The notes under the pieces are model-generated. The model was given only the letters and a program-made list of their open reading frames with translations. It made no database searches and had not been told where the DNA came from. Position numbers and translations under genes: made by a program. Below, in pieces: positions 38,482 through 48,300 of a stretch of 64,000 nt of DNA. The DNA comes from Farysia itapuensis (taxonomy: Eukaryota; Basidiomycota; Ustilaginomycetes; Ustilaginales; Ustilaginaceae): assembly GCA_023212645.1 (NCBI GenBank), contig JALBYC010000009.1, forward strand, positions 62,001 to 126,000, given 5' to 3'. How positions within the stretch are numbered: the stretch's first letter is position 1; every line of letters starts with the position of its first letter.

Positions 38482-39792
38482 ATGAGCGCACACAAGAACG
38501 GGCTCCCTACCGTGCTTGCCGTGGGCACGGGCGAGTACACAACCGGGTTTGTAGGTTCTTCGGAATCGCCCTCGGACAAGAAACTCGGCGTTGTTGGGCT
38601 AGTCATGTTTGACCTGCGTCGACGAGGCCTCATTGCGCCCGAGATCAAGATGGTAGGCACGAACGGAGACAAATTCAGTGGCATCCGAGCGCATTTCAAG
38701 AAGAACATCCAGGACAAGTATCGTGAAATGGATACTGAGTTCACCGGCTTTCCGAAGCCAGGTGTTCGTGATGGCGATGCGTACAAGGAAGCCATTGACT
38801 CGCTCAGTCCTGGCGATGCTATTACCATCTTTACGCCAGACTCAACGCATTTCGACATTGCAATGTACGCAATTGAGCGCAGGATCCACGTCTTGGTCAC
38901 CAAGCCCGCGACACAAACGCTCGCACACCACCAGCAACTCGTCAGCGCTGCGGCGGAGCACGGCGTTCTCTGCATGGTTGAACATCACAAACGCTTCGAT
39001 CCTGCATATGCGGACAGTCGGCAACGAGCACGAGACGAATTAGGAGACCTGAACTTCTTCAGCTCCTACATGTCGCAACCCAAGAACCAGCTCGAGACCT
39101 TCAAAGCCTGGGCGGGACGGGACTCTGACATCTCCTACTATCTCAATAGCCATCATATTGATGTGTGTCTGTGGATGGTGCAGAACCGCGCTATTCCTAC
39201 CAAAGTCACGGCCAGTGCTTCTGAAGGTATCGCCACCGAAAAAGGCTGCATGAAGGGAACCGAAGACACCATTACCCTGCTCGTCGATTTTGCCATTCTT
39301 GACCAGACAGATAGCAGTGCGACGAAAATTGCCCCTGGCAAGCGGGCAACGGCTGTCTTTACCGCTTCATGGGCGGCTCCGCAAGGCGCTGGTGTCCACT
39401 CGGAGCAGTACTTCCACTACGTCGGCACGAAAGGTGAGACACGGGTCAACCAGGCTCGTCGTGGGTACCAGTATGTCCGCGAAGACGCAAGCCAGCAAGT
39501 GACAGGCGGCCAGAGCATCGATTACAACCCGTTCTACATGCGATACACTCCCGATGGCGAAGGCTACTTTGCCGGTCAGCACGGGTACGGTTACATCTCG
39601 CTCGAAAACTTTATCACTGGTTGCACGAAGATCAATCGTGGAGAACGAAAGGTGGAAGACTACGATGCTGTTCTGCCCACCATTCGCGACACAGTGCTTA
39701 CTACTGCTATCCTAGAAGCTGGAAGGCGCAGTCTGGACTCTAAGACATCTATCAACATCGTTCTCAAGGGAGGCCAGTGGACTCTCGAGTAG
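38482..39792 (+). CDS. Gfo/Idh/MocA-family NAD(P)-dependent oxidoreductase
   Basis: A 436-residue intronless protein. The N-terminal Rossmann part is recognisable from VLAVGTGEYTTGFVG, AITIFTPDSTHFDIAMYAIERRIHVLVTKPATQTLAHHQQLVSAA and EHHKRFDPAY. The middle EKP motif of the family appears as TKP, with the conserved Lys kept. The C-terminal half is the substrate-binding/dimerisation sheet (SYYLNSHHIDVCLWM carries the conserved His pair). The family oxidises or reduces sugars and inositols. I cannot name the substrate. CreA-type sites upstream would fit a sugar-repressed enzyme. It converges tightly (51 bp) on UTP7. Confidence 0.85.
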   Translation: MSAHKNGLPTVLAVGTGEYTTGFVGSSESPSDKKLGVVGLVMFDLRRRGLIAPEIKMVGTNGDKFSGIRAHFKKNIQDKYREMDTEFTGFPKPGVRDGDAYKEAIDSLSPGDAITIFTPDSTHFDIAMYAIERRIHVLVTKPATQTLAHHQQLVSAAAEHGVLCMVEHHKRFDPAYADSRQRARDELGDLNFFSSYMSQPKNQLETFKAWAGRDSDISYYLNSHHIDVCLWMVQNRAIPTKVTASASEGIATEKGCMKGTEDTITLLVDFAILDQTDSSATKIAPGKRATAVFTASWAAPQGAGVHSEQYFHYVGTKGETRVNQARRGYQYVREDASQQVTGGQSIDYNPFYMRYTPDGEGYFAGQHGYGYISLENFITGCTKINRGERKVEDYDAVLPTIRDTVLTTAILEAGRRSLDSKTSINIVLKGGQWTLE

Positions 39793-39843
39793 CTTTGCAC
39801 CATCAGAAATGCAGTCAAGTTTATTTGCAATGTATGAGCATGA

Positions 39844-41748
39844 CTACGCACGCTTTGTGAACATATCAAGGGCTGAAAAGGCTGTGTCATCAGCCTCGAT
39901 GCCGGCCGCAGCCTTGCGCTTCCGCTCGAGGTCTTCCTCCTTGCGCCGCCGTTCCATCTTCTCCTTGACCGCAATTCGATTGGGATCGATGACGTTTTCT
40001 TTCTTCTTGCGGAGGTAGCGCTTCATTGCCTTGTTCTTGCCTCGCATCTTGTTCTTCTCCTTGGTAGGTCCAGTGTTACGCCCTTCAGCACCGACAGTGG
40101 CAGTGGACGACTCATCGATGAGCTCTGAATATTGACTGTCATCCATAGGACTGTCGTTTGGATTGGAAAGTTCCAATTTTTCGACGCGGCTCAACTGAGA
40201 GTAAGCACGACCGTCGGCGCTGCGAACGACGGCCTTCGGATTGCGCTTAGCAATGTCGGAAAGAATCCGGTCTTGTTCGGCAGCTGAGACGTTTGTCTCG
40301 GTGACACGCAGAGAGCCCAAAATGGATGAGTCGACAGAGATAAGATCGGGCGAGATCTTGTCCAGCAGCTGATGCACCTCGCGCTCACGCCTGGCGTTCT
40401 TTGTCTCGAATGGATCGAGTTCTCGAGAGTCAAAGTTCGGCTCTCCTGCACCAGGCACGAGCAGGGAAGTGAATCCGCCGTTATGCCCGACCCCCAATAC
40501 ATCCTCAAAGGGGCAGAACTTGACTTGCAATGGCTCGGATCGTGGAAAGCCTTGTGTGATGTAGGGTCCCGGTGGCGCTCTTCCGACAGCTTTGCGTGTG
40601 TCGTAGACAGAGACATGCGGCCCCCATGCGACGCCAAGTAGCCCGCGTTGTGAATACTGGATGTCAGAAGCGGGCCGTCTCGACTGCCACTCCCTTCGAG
40701 GACCTTTTCCGAGCATTCTGCTGTCCCAGACTTTGATGGTGCCGTCCATACCGCACGTCGCCATCTCTCGTCCTCCGTTACGAGGATCGATTGAGATGCC
40801 GGTCACGGGTCCGCGATGCGCAAGAAGTTTGACGGCAGGCTCGGACAGATTGGGCGTCCACAGCGTGACAGTACCGTTAGAATGTCCAAGGTGCATCACT
40901 GCCGTGAGCGGATTTTGCGTCATGGTGTTACAGTTGCCCAGACCGGTTCTATGCTGGCTGACGAGGGTTCCAGTGGATGTGTCTTGATACTTTAGGTACC
41001 CATTCACGCCTATGGATGCCAGCAGAAAGTGATACGGCAGGAATTCGAGGCGATTGACCTCGGTGTGGTTCTTCAACTTGTGGATTTCGATGCCTGCGTC
41101 GTCATAGATGTAGACGTACTTCTTCTGCGCTGCTGCGAAGAAACTGTTGTTGTGAAGCCACTTGACGTCTCGTACTGTTTCGCGCACCTGGATCTCACAA
41201 CTAAGTTTGCCAGTCTGCCAGTCAAATGCCGCTAAATGCCCCTTTCGTCCTCCAATGACAAGGTGCCGCCCGTTTCGAGTGTAGTCGCACCGATAGGGAC
41301 CAAGTCCAACACCTTGCTTGCCGCCGTCCAGCTTGAGCTCGAATCCTTTAGTCGCTGTATCGACACCGACACTATCCTTGATCTGCGATTGGGTGACTTT
41401 GAATGTGCGTTCCAGATCGCCTTCTGTCTCTATTAAGCCGGCTTCTTCGCCCGGCGCTGATGTGTTGAGATATTCATTGGCGAGCCGTGCTGATTCTGCT
41501 GCTCTCTTCTGTGATACGTGCTGATGAGTCAATTTGCTCTTGAGCTTCTTGTCCTTGATACCAGTGAGTGCCTTTGGTAGCTTAGCGTCTCGAATAGCAT
41601 CTGGAAGACTCTGCTCGAAAGATCGTGGCAACCCAGTGGAAGCGGCAATGGATCGAGCCTGCTTCTCCAGCGCATCATCACGATGGATGGATTTACGAGT
41701 TGGCTTTCCCTTCCGCACTCCAGACTGATTCGACGGCCCTGGATCCAT
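39844..41748 (-). CDS. UTP7: U3 snoRNP / SSU processome WD-repeat protein Utp7 (WDR46)
   Basis: Nucleolar small-subunit processome component needed for 18S rRNA maturation. The 634-residue intronless protein has a basic N-terminal extension. A WD40 propeller runs from ~150 to ~430 (GPYRCDYTRNGRHLVIGGRKGHLAAFDWQ, LLAHRGPVTGISIDPRNGGREMATCGMDGTIKVWD). The BING4 C-terminal domain (LQVKFCPFEDVLGVGHNGGFTSLLVPGAGEPNFDS, close to the family consensus) comes next. The Lys/Arg-rich tail (KNKMRGKNKAMKRYLRKKKENVIDPNR) is also characteristic. Its start codon faces that of RRP36 across 187 bases. Confidence 0.93.
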   Translation of the reverse strand: MDPGPSNQSGVRKGKPTRKSIHRDDALEKQARSIAASTGLPRSFEQSLPDAIRDAKLPKALTGIKDKKLKSKLTHQHVSQKRAAESARLANEYLNTSAPGEEAGLIETEGDLERTFKVTQSQIKDSVGVDTATKGFELKLDGGKQGVGLGPYRCDYTRNGRHLVIGGRKGHLAAFDWQTGKLSCEIQVRETVRDVKWLHNNSFFAAAQKKYVYIYDDAGIEIHKLKNHTEVNRLEFLPYHFLLASIGVNGYLKYQDTSTGTLVSQHRTGLGNCNTMTQNPLTAVMHLGHSNGTVTLWTPNLSEPAVKLLAHRGPVTGISIDPRNGGREMATCGMDGTIKVWDSRMLGKGPRREWQSRRPASDIQYSQRGLLGVAWGPHVSVYDTRKAVGRAPPGPYITQGFPRSEPLQVKFCPFEDVLGVGHNGGFTSLLVPGAGEPNFDSRELDPFETKNARREREVHQLLDKISPDLISVDSSILGSLRVTETNVSAAEQDRILSDIAKRNPKAVVRSADGRAYSQLSRVEKLELSNPNDSPMDDSQYSELIDESSTATVGAEGRNTGPTKEKNKMRGKNKAMKRYLRKKKENVIDPNRIAVKEKMERRRKEEDLERKRKAAAGIEADDTAFSALDMFTKRA

Positions 41749-41935
41749 GTTTGAGAACGACGGTCGGTCAAAAGCCCGTTAGGAAGGTAGTTGGAAGAAA
41801 GCACCAAATTTTCTCTGTTTGCAGACCCTTGTCCCACCTTCAACTCTTTTTAGGCGAGAGAGAGAAAAAAAATTCGAGTTCCGGCCAAAATATATTTCTC
41901 CACTCCTCCGGCTTCTTGGCGCATACCACGACAGC
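41749..41935. promoter_or_regulatory. Bidirectional promoter UTP7 / RRP36
   Basis: Only 187 bases separate two SSU-processome genes. It contains CCAAATTTTC (41804-41813), which resembles the ribosomal RNA processing element (RRPE, AAAATTTT core). It also has an A8 run ending in ATTCG (41865-41875) and GGCCAAAATATATTT (41883-41897). Co-regulation of both genes from this short segment is a reasonable inference. Confidence 0.55.
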
Positions 41936-43243
41936 ATGCCGGCCAAAGCAACGCCATCAGCCGCACACAAGCCGTTCAAGCGCCAGCCGGCGTTCGAGCA
42001 AGAGTCGGACAACGATGTTGAGCTCGGATCCGAAGATGACAGTCAAGACGAATCGAACGAAGAGGAGGCAGAATCAGACAGCAACGCACCCAGATACGCG
42101 CAATTCATGGACGAGTCTGACCTGGAAGCTGCCTCAGACGACTCAGATGACGACGTAGAGAGCGAAGAGGAACAAGAGTCGGACGACGTATCCGATGGCG
42201 GAGAGGATGAAGCACACTTGCAAAGGCAGATGAAGAGAGTGCCGTTCTCCGCCTTGATGAAAGCTCGAGCTCAGATGGAGGAATATGGGGACGAAGAGCC
42301 AAGTCTAGCCGATCTCGAACCTGACGAATTCGAAGCAGATCGTGTTCGGCTGGCCAATTCTCGTTCGAAAGGCAAACACGAAGAAGAGACGCTGGAACAA
42401 CGGCGCAGCGAGGTCAAAGAACGTTTACGGCAATTGAGCGGTGCTGGGCCATCGGAATCTGCCACAAAGGGCGGCAGCGACTGGGAAGCTCGTCGCGCAC
42501 TCCGCGAGGAGAGACACAAGGAGGCACACGCTCGACAAGAGCTTGAGAAGCGAGCGCACAAGCACGCCCCCACGGAAATGTCCAGCAAAAAGCCTGTCTC
42601 TCGTCGTCGCAACGTTGTCGAGACCAGTGCAAAACAGATTCGCGACCCACGCTTCGAGTCTCTCTCCGGTAGCGAGAACAAAGACCTCTTTGCTAAATCA
42701 TATGATTTTCTGCCGGAGATGTTCAAGGACGAGCTAACGACGCTCAAAAAGACACTTGCCAAGCTCAAGAAGCAAGAAGCAGCCCAGGCCGGTCCTCGAG
42801 CTCGGTCAGACCAAGCTATGGCGCTTCGCGACGAACGCGCCAAGGTTGAGATTGCTCTGCGCAGAGCCGAAGGGCTTGCGGGAGAACGCGAGCGAAGACT
42901 GCGTGAGTCGGAGGTCAAGGGCAAGATCAAAGCCCAGAACAAAGAACGAGTCGAAAAAGGACAATTGCCTTTCTACCCGAAACGAACAGAGGTACGACAA
43001 ATGCTGTTGCGAGACAAGTACGATCGATTATCAGGAGGCAATCAAGATGGCAAACAAGCAACGGGCGCAGAGAAGAAGCAGCTCAAAAAAGCTCTGGAGC
43101 GACGCCGAAGGAAGAATGCACAGAAGGAAAAGAAGGACATGCCTGCTGGCATTGGCTACTCCGGATCTGGTGGTAATGCCAGTGTACCGAAGAGGAAGCG
43201 CGAATGGGGTGCTGCAGAACAGCTCAAGCGTCCGAGAGCCTAA
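41936..43243 (+). CDS. RRP36: rRNA biogenesis protein Rrp36
   Basis: SSU-processome factor acting in early cleavage of 35S pre-rRNA. The 435-residue intronless protein has an acidic Ser/Asp/Glu-rich N-terminus to about residue 90. Then comes VPFSALMKARAQ, the conserved RDPRFESLSG motif, and YDFLPEMFKDELTTLKKTL. The C-terminus is long, helical and Lys/Arg-rich, with GQLPFYPKRTEVRQMLLRDKYDRL and KKALERRRRKNAQKEKKDMP, typical of Rrp36. The open frame upstream of 41936 starts with TTG, so this ATG is taken. The divergent partner is UTP7. Confidence 0.9.
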   Translation: MPAKATPSAAHKPFKRQPAFEQESDNDVELGSEDDSQDESNEEEAESDSNAPRYAQFMDESDLEAASDDSDDDVESEEEQESDDVSDGGEDEAHLQRQMKRVPFSALMKARAQMEEYGDEEPSLADLEPDEFEADRVRLANSRSKGKHEEETLEQRRSEVKERLRQLSGAGPSESATKGGSDWEARRALREERHKEAHARQELEKRAHKHAPTEMSSKKPVSRRRNVVETSAKQIRDPRFESLSGSENKDLFAKSYDFLPEMFKDELTTLKKTLAKLKKQEAAQAGPRARSDQAMALRDERAKVEIALRRAEGLAGERERRLRESEVKGKIKAQNKERVEKGQLPFYPKRTEVRQMLLRDKYDRLSGGNQDGKQATGAEKKQLKKALERRRRKNAQKEKKDMPAGIGYSGSGGNASVPKRKREWGAAEQLKRPRA

Positions 43244-43617
43244 CTTCGCAGACTGGCTTTTCCACGTCCGACTAGCCGACTGTCAGCTTGCTCGAGCTGC
43301 ACGCTGCACGCTGCGTACGCTGCGCATGCGCTGCGCAGCTGCGCAGCTGCGCGAAAATAATCTGTTAAATTCATCAACGTTGTTGACGGCGTTATTTTCA
43401 GATAACGCGACGCGCCGTGCAACAACACCATACTTTTTCACACCCTCACCACCTTCTTCCTCCTACACCTAATCCTGCCGCCTTGTACAGTAGTCAGCCC
43501 CACCCTTTATACCCAGCATTCGACTTGCGCCTCAATTGCGTATCAGCATCATTTGTTGTGGTCTCTGCATGTTTTGATTAAGAAGGTGGAGGATCTCGGC
43601 GTTGTATATCGAACATC
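43244..43617. promoter_or_regulatory. Palindrome-rich intergenic segment with MCB-like sites
   Basis: From ~43297 to 43353 the sequence is a run of CTGCACGCTGCGC-type repeats that includes a perfect 16-bp palindrome (CTGCGCAGCTGCGCAG) and GCGCATGCGC. An imperfect stem follows (GAAAATAA ... TTATTTTC, 43353-43400). ACGCG is then repeated twice (43406-43415), resembling MluI-cell-cycle-box cores about 205 bases before the next ATG. It may combine the RRP36 3' end with the promoter of the downstream gene. Confidence 0.4.
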
Positions 43618-45267
43618 ATGTCGCACAGGAACTCGATAGCAACACCGCCGCGGCGACAGGCTGAACGTAATGCAGCAACACCCGGCTCAGCACGGTCTAC
43701 CACGACTCCGTCTGGCTCCACTCCTGCCGTCGATCGTGCGACCTTACAAGACCGACTCGACACAATAGAGCTTCAAGTTCGCGATCTCAAGCGAGAACTT
43801 GCCGCTGAGCGCCAACGGCGCGCAACATCCTCGCAACGCAGACGAGACAAGGAACGAGCGACGTTTGCAACGTCCCTCACTACTTCCCAAGGCGAGACAA
43901 TATCACCGCTGTTGCTGCTCGATATGAATGGTCGCACAGCAGTACAGATGAAGGAAATGCTCGTCGAACGACTCAAGAGTTTAGACGACAATGCGCTCAC
44001 AGCCCTCATCACTGCATCCACTGCCAACCTGGCAGCGCTTGTTGCAGGTCAAGGTGCAACGCAAATTGCATCTGCAACTTACTTGACCATCGACGCCGGT
44101 CTTGTACCCAGCAAATCAGTCGGCATCGAAGGTGTGGGTAGTGGAAGCGACGTAGACCGGCGCCTATTGCTAGCATCCGACGAAGAAGCATCGATTAAGC
44201 GACAGAAATCGACCGAGACAGAAGATGTCGCAGGTTCGCTACGTCGAGCACGACATGCCAGATCTGTGCACGAATGGCTCACAGATCGACACAGGAGGTC
44301 CACAGCACTGATGGAAGGTTTGGTGCAATTCACTTATCTCGATATCGAGAGCGTCAAACAGAGTGAGGCACGCAGCGCTTCCAGGACAGCATCCAGCGCC
44401 GACACGAGGAGAACCATTGTCATCAAGGGAAGCTTAGCTCGTCTATTTGTCATCGAAGTACGCTTCGACGTGATTGAAGCGACATACACGGCTACGTCGA
44501 CACCCTCAGGTAGCACAGCCGCGCCGACTAGCTCACCTGAGATTCAAAACCTCAAAGTCACGCTGCCTCCATGGCTCGAATCAACACTCGACGAGCACCA
44601 CAACCACTTCACTAAGCTCGTACGACGGAACGATCTACCTGCAGTGATGTTGACTCTTCGTACCCTTGTTCCGCTCATTTCCCTCCGTCGCAGCGTTTTC
44701 ACTGGCCTTATGGTGCGGCATACGGATCTGGTACGGGAGCACATTCGTGCATGGGAAGCGACTACGAAAGTCCACTTTCAGCCGTGGCAGCCCAACTCAT
44801 CCCGCAAGAAGACTGGGCCAGGTTCAGACAAGTTGACCGATGAGCTTCTCGCAAAATCCCTCATCGTGACGCAACACGCAGAGACTCTGACGCTCAAGAA
44901 CAACAAAGGCGCGCGACTAGACATCAAATTTAGAATACGGTGGAATCGTTTCGGTCACGCATCTCCCGAGCTGGCAATTGTACCGCACGTGCCTTCGCAT
45001 CTCGCCAATTCTACTGCCAAAGCTTTCCTCGCCACGGTCAATGACAATTTCCAGCACCTGGTCAGAGCTGCCATTCGTCAGACGGCCGAAGTCAGCCTGC
45101 CGGACATGGAGGAAGAGGAAGATTTCGATCCGAGTATCGGCAGGTTCGGTGTCTTGCCTGCTATCAATGCTACAGTTCAGGCGTTCTTTGGCCTACGTCC
45201 CTCCAAGCCTCGAGCACCCAACGTCGACGAAGACGAAGAGGAAGAGGAGGAAGAAGAAGACTTGTAG
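43618..45267 (+). CDS. Possible CENP-P/Ctf19-like kinetochore protein
   Basis: A 549-residue intronless protein, only tentatively recognised. Residues ~35-80 are a coiled coil (LQDRLDTIELQVRDLKRELAAERQRR). The middle and C-terminal parts fit two RWD-like units. The first has LVQFTYLDIESVK, then TIVIKGSLARLFVIEVRFDVIEA. The second has MLTLRTLVPLISLRRSVFTGLMVRH, then ETLTLKNNKGARLDIKFRIRW and LAIVPHVPSHL. The order of coiled coil, RWD, Arg/Ser-rich helix and RWD is what CENP-P/Ctf19 and CENP-O/Mcm21 show. The end is a pure Asp/Glu tail. If correct it would be an inner-kinetochore (COMA) subunit. A remote-homology search or structure model is needed before using the name. Confidence 0.45.
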   Translation: MSHRNSIATPPRRQAERNAATPGSARSTTTPSGSTPAVDRATLQDRLDTIELQVRDLKRELAAERQRRATSSQRRRDKERATFATSLTTSQGETISPLLLLDMNGRTAVQMKEMLVERLKSLDDNALTALITASTANLAALVAGQGATQIASATYLTIDAGLVPSKSVGIEGVGSGSDVDRRLLLASDEEASIKRQKSTETEDVAGSLRRARHARSVHEWLTDRHRRSTALMEGLVQFTYLDIESVKQSEARSASRTASSADTRRTIVIKGSLARLFVIEVRFDVIEATYTATSTPSGSTAAPTSSPEIQNLKVTLPPWLESTLDEHHNHFTKLVRRNDLPAVMLTLRTLVPLISLRRSVFTGLMVRHTDLVREHIRAWEATTKVHFQPWQPNSSRKKTGPGSDKLTDELLAKSLIVTQHAETLTLKNNKGARLDIKFRIRWNRFGHASPELAIVPHVPSHLANSTAKAFLATVNDNFQHLVRAAIRQTAEVSLPDMEEEEDFDPSIGRFGVLPAINATVQAFFGLRPSKPRAPNVDEDEEEEEEEEDL

Positions 45268-45355
45268 CTCATTAATCCTCTCACGCTGTAGACGGAATTA
45301 ACGCAGAGAGTGTCTTTAGTCAACACTCTGTACAGCGCAATGAGCCAAAAGTGTT

Positions 45356-48300
45356 TTAAGCAAGGTTTCTGAAATATGTTTCGGAGGAACGGTTCGGTGG
45401 GCGACATTCCGGTAGCGCAGGCTTCCAATCCCACGCCGACCAGATTGAGGACAATGTGTGGGCAGCATGGGACGTGTCGGGCAAGGTCGACGCGCACGTG
45501 GGCATCCGATCGCTCCAGCTTTGTCCGGCAACGAGGTTAGTAGGGCCAAAAACGAGGTTTTCGTTCGTGTCAGTGAGAGGATACAGTGGACAGCATAAAT
45601 TGCTGGCGAAGTCATCGCAATATTTTGAGGTGAGGATGGGAACAGTGTGCACATCGTGAGATCCTTGCGTGCGAGAAGATGACGTGGAAGCCAATTCGTA
45701 GTCGAGCTCCGGAATCGTGTTGTGCTCATAGGCAAAACTCGACCCTGTAGATGCTGGGATTTTGTCAAGTAAGGACGGGAACGTTGTACGCGAATACACC
45801 TCATTCGCAAGAGTAGCGTACGCGTTGCAGTCGTCGCTGTTGAATGCGCAAGCGAGTCCAGACGAATTCGTGGCGACGTGCTCGTGCATCTCCAAGCAAG
45901 ATGTTGAACGAATACTCTCAGGTCCGAATATACCCGGAACAGAAGCGGCAGGAGGTAAGTGCTGAAATGGGGGATTCGTAAGGTACGAATCGCTCTTTTC
46001 AGGAGCCACCGCATCCGTCGCTGTAGTGATCTTGTCGAAAGCGCGAGATGAATGGGCCGATTTGGACGCAGAGACTTGCCCTCGTACCAGGTTTGTGTTT
46101 GAGCCAGAGACATTCAGCTGCGACAGAGCTGATGACTGAGAACTTGACACAACTCTGACCTCGGCTTTGTACTGGCCAAGGTCTCGGGGACTCTGTACTT
46201 TGTCAAATTTTGCTGACTCGAGTTGTTCCGTAGCCTCTTCTCTACCATATTGTCTGCTCTCAGTCGCTTTTCCGACTTTGTGCCTGGAGATCGAGCTTTG
46301 AGCTTTCTGTTCAGGACCATCTACTAGCTCGAATGCGTGACTAGCAGCCATCTTTCGCACCAGCTCGGGTGTGTCGCAACCCATCTCTTCGACATAGGTC
46401 CGCAATTGCTTCTTGCACTTGCACAACTGTGGCGAATATGCAAGAAAACTCGGGATTCTGTACGTGTTCATTCGATCTTCCGCAGCACTCAATGTGCGCA
46501 ACAGAATTTCGAAAGTCCTTTGCAGCTTTTCCAAAGCAGGATTGGCGGTCGATACGTGCTCGATAGAAGCACTGGCCAGCGGAAAAGATATCTGCGAGGA
46601 ACGGAGCGACTGAATACAGTTCGTAGTCAATGCCAGGAGAGAAGGTGTAAAGTCGATTGCATCGGAACCCCAGAATTCTATGATCGAGAGGCGCAGCTCA
46701 ACAGCCGCCAGAATAGGTACTGCGAACAGCCCTGCCTGAAGATTCGGTCGAGCAGCCAAGCACGGCGTCAGTTCTTCTAGCTCGCCATTGCCGCTGTTCA
46801 GGTAACCGAAGCATCGTAATCTGGTCTGCGATACTGACGATATGCTGCTCAGAGCTTTGTTGATAGCTTCCGCGAAGGACAGACTGATGAGCAATGTCTT
46901 TGCCATCGAATCGTCGTTGCACGCCAAAACTGTCACTGCAGCCGACTTCCACGGAATCTCCTCTCGATGATATGGGTTTGTCATCCTCCGCCTCATGTCG
47001 CTAACGATTTCCTGATGATGCATAGACCCGAGTACGACCAGAACTGAGTCCGCTTCGGCGATTGAGAAAAGCAAATAGAAGCGGTGAAGATCCAGTCCGA
47101 GCGTGTCTGAGCTCAGAAGAGGAGTGATGGCGTGCATCTGCTCTCTGAATTGAGAACGCCACTCGGCGACGATCTTTTGATAGTCAGATAAATGTCCTTC
47201 GACTTCCGAGCTATGGAACCCAGACTTCCCTGGCTTTAGGTGGCGGAAGTCGCGCGCTGCAACAAACATCAGCGTCCTATGGATCATCCAGCAGCACATG
47301 CTTTGCTCTCTGGGGCTCAGAAAACGCCAAGGCGGAAGCAAAGCAGCTGCTAGACTTTCTGTGCCCAGCTCGAAGTTCTCGCACTCAAATTCGCTGAGGG
47401 AAGACCATTCGGCGCGATCCTCAGCAACGTCTATCGCGGTACGAGACTGAACAAGGCATAGCCACGTGTAGCTGACACTGAAAGCATGCACAAGATCATC
47501 ATGACTGCAGTCCGCTCGGTCGGTACCGGATTCGTAGCTTTTCCGTAAGGCTGGAAGACGTGCTGCGGTCGCATCATGGCCCAATCGACGAGCGATATTC
47601 ATAGCAGTGACGATGGCGGCTCTCGGGTTCAGGTCATGAGCGAATTCTAGGAGCCCGTCATTGACTCGGTCTGTGACCGAGAGTGGTCTGCGATCTTCCA
47701 CAAAGCCGTCAACTGGGAACAGGAGGAAGGTGGCACATGCATGCAAGGCGTAAATGGTAAAGATGTCACTCGTAGGAGTATGCATCGCTCTGCGCAAGGA
47801 AGCATCAACAACTCTACGAAGTGCCTGTGTTTCAGCGTAGAGGAGCTGAGGTGGCTTGATGTGCGGGATAGCCGTTAAGTACATCGTGCATAATGCAAAG
47901 GTCTGGGATTCTGATCGGCACGCTGCGAGCGTCAGTGACGTCAGAAGCGGGCAAGAGAGATAAGGGGAGAATGGCAGGTAGAAGCCTCGGAAGATCTTTC
48001 TCAGGAGGCTTTCGTACGAGGCCAAAAAGATCATTAGGCTGTCTAGATCATGCAGGGGGACAGGAGGACGACTGCAATGTTGCCCAAGCATTTTGACAGA
48101 TGCTTTTCCCACACATACACTCGGGGGAACAGGTACTGGGACATTTTCCGTGTTGCGCACTGCGCCTGATGTTTGCAGCAGGAATGCGTGAGCTCTCTTA
48201 TGCAAAGCAGGATTGTTTCCGATTAGCCTGGATAGCGTGCTGGCCACAAGCAGTGGTCGCTCAAGGCCATGCACGGATTGTTGCGAAGTAATATCTACAG

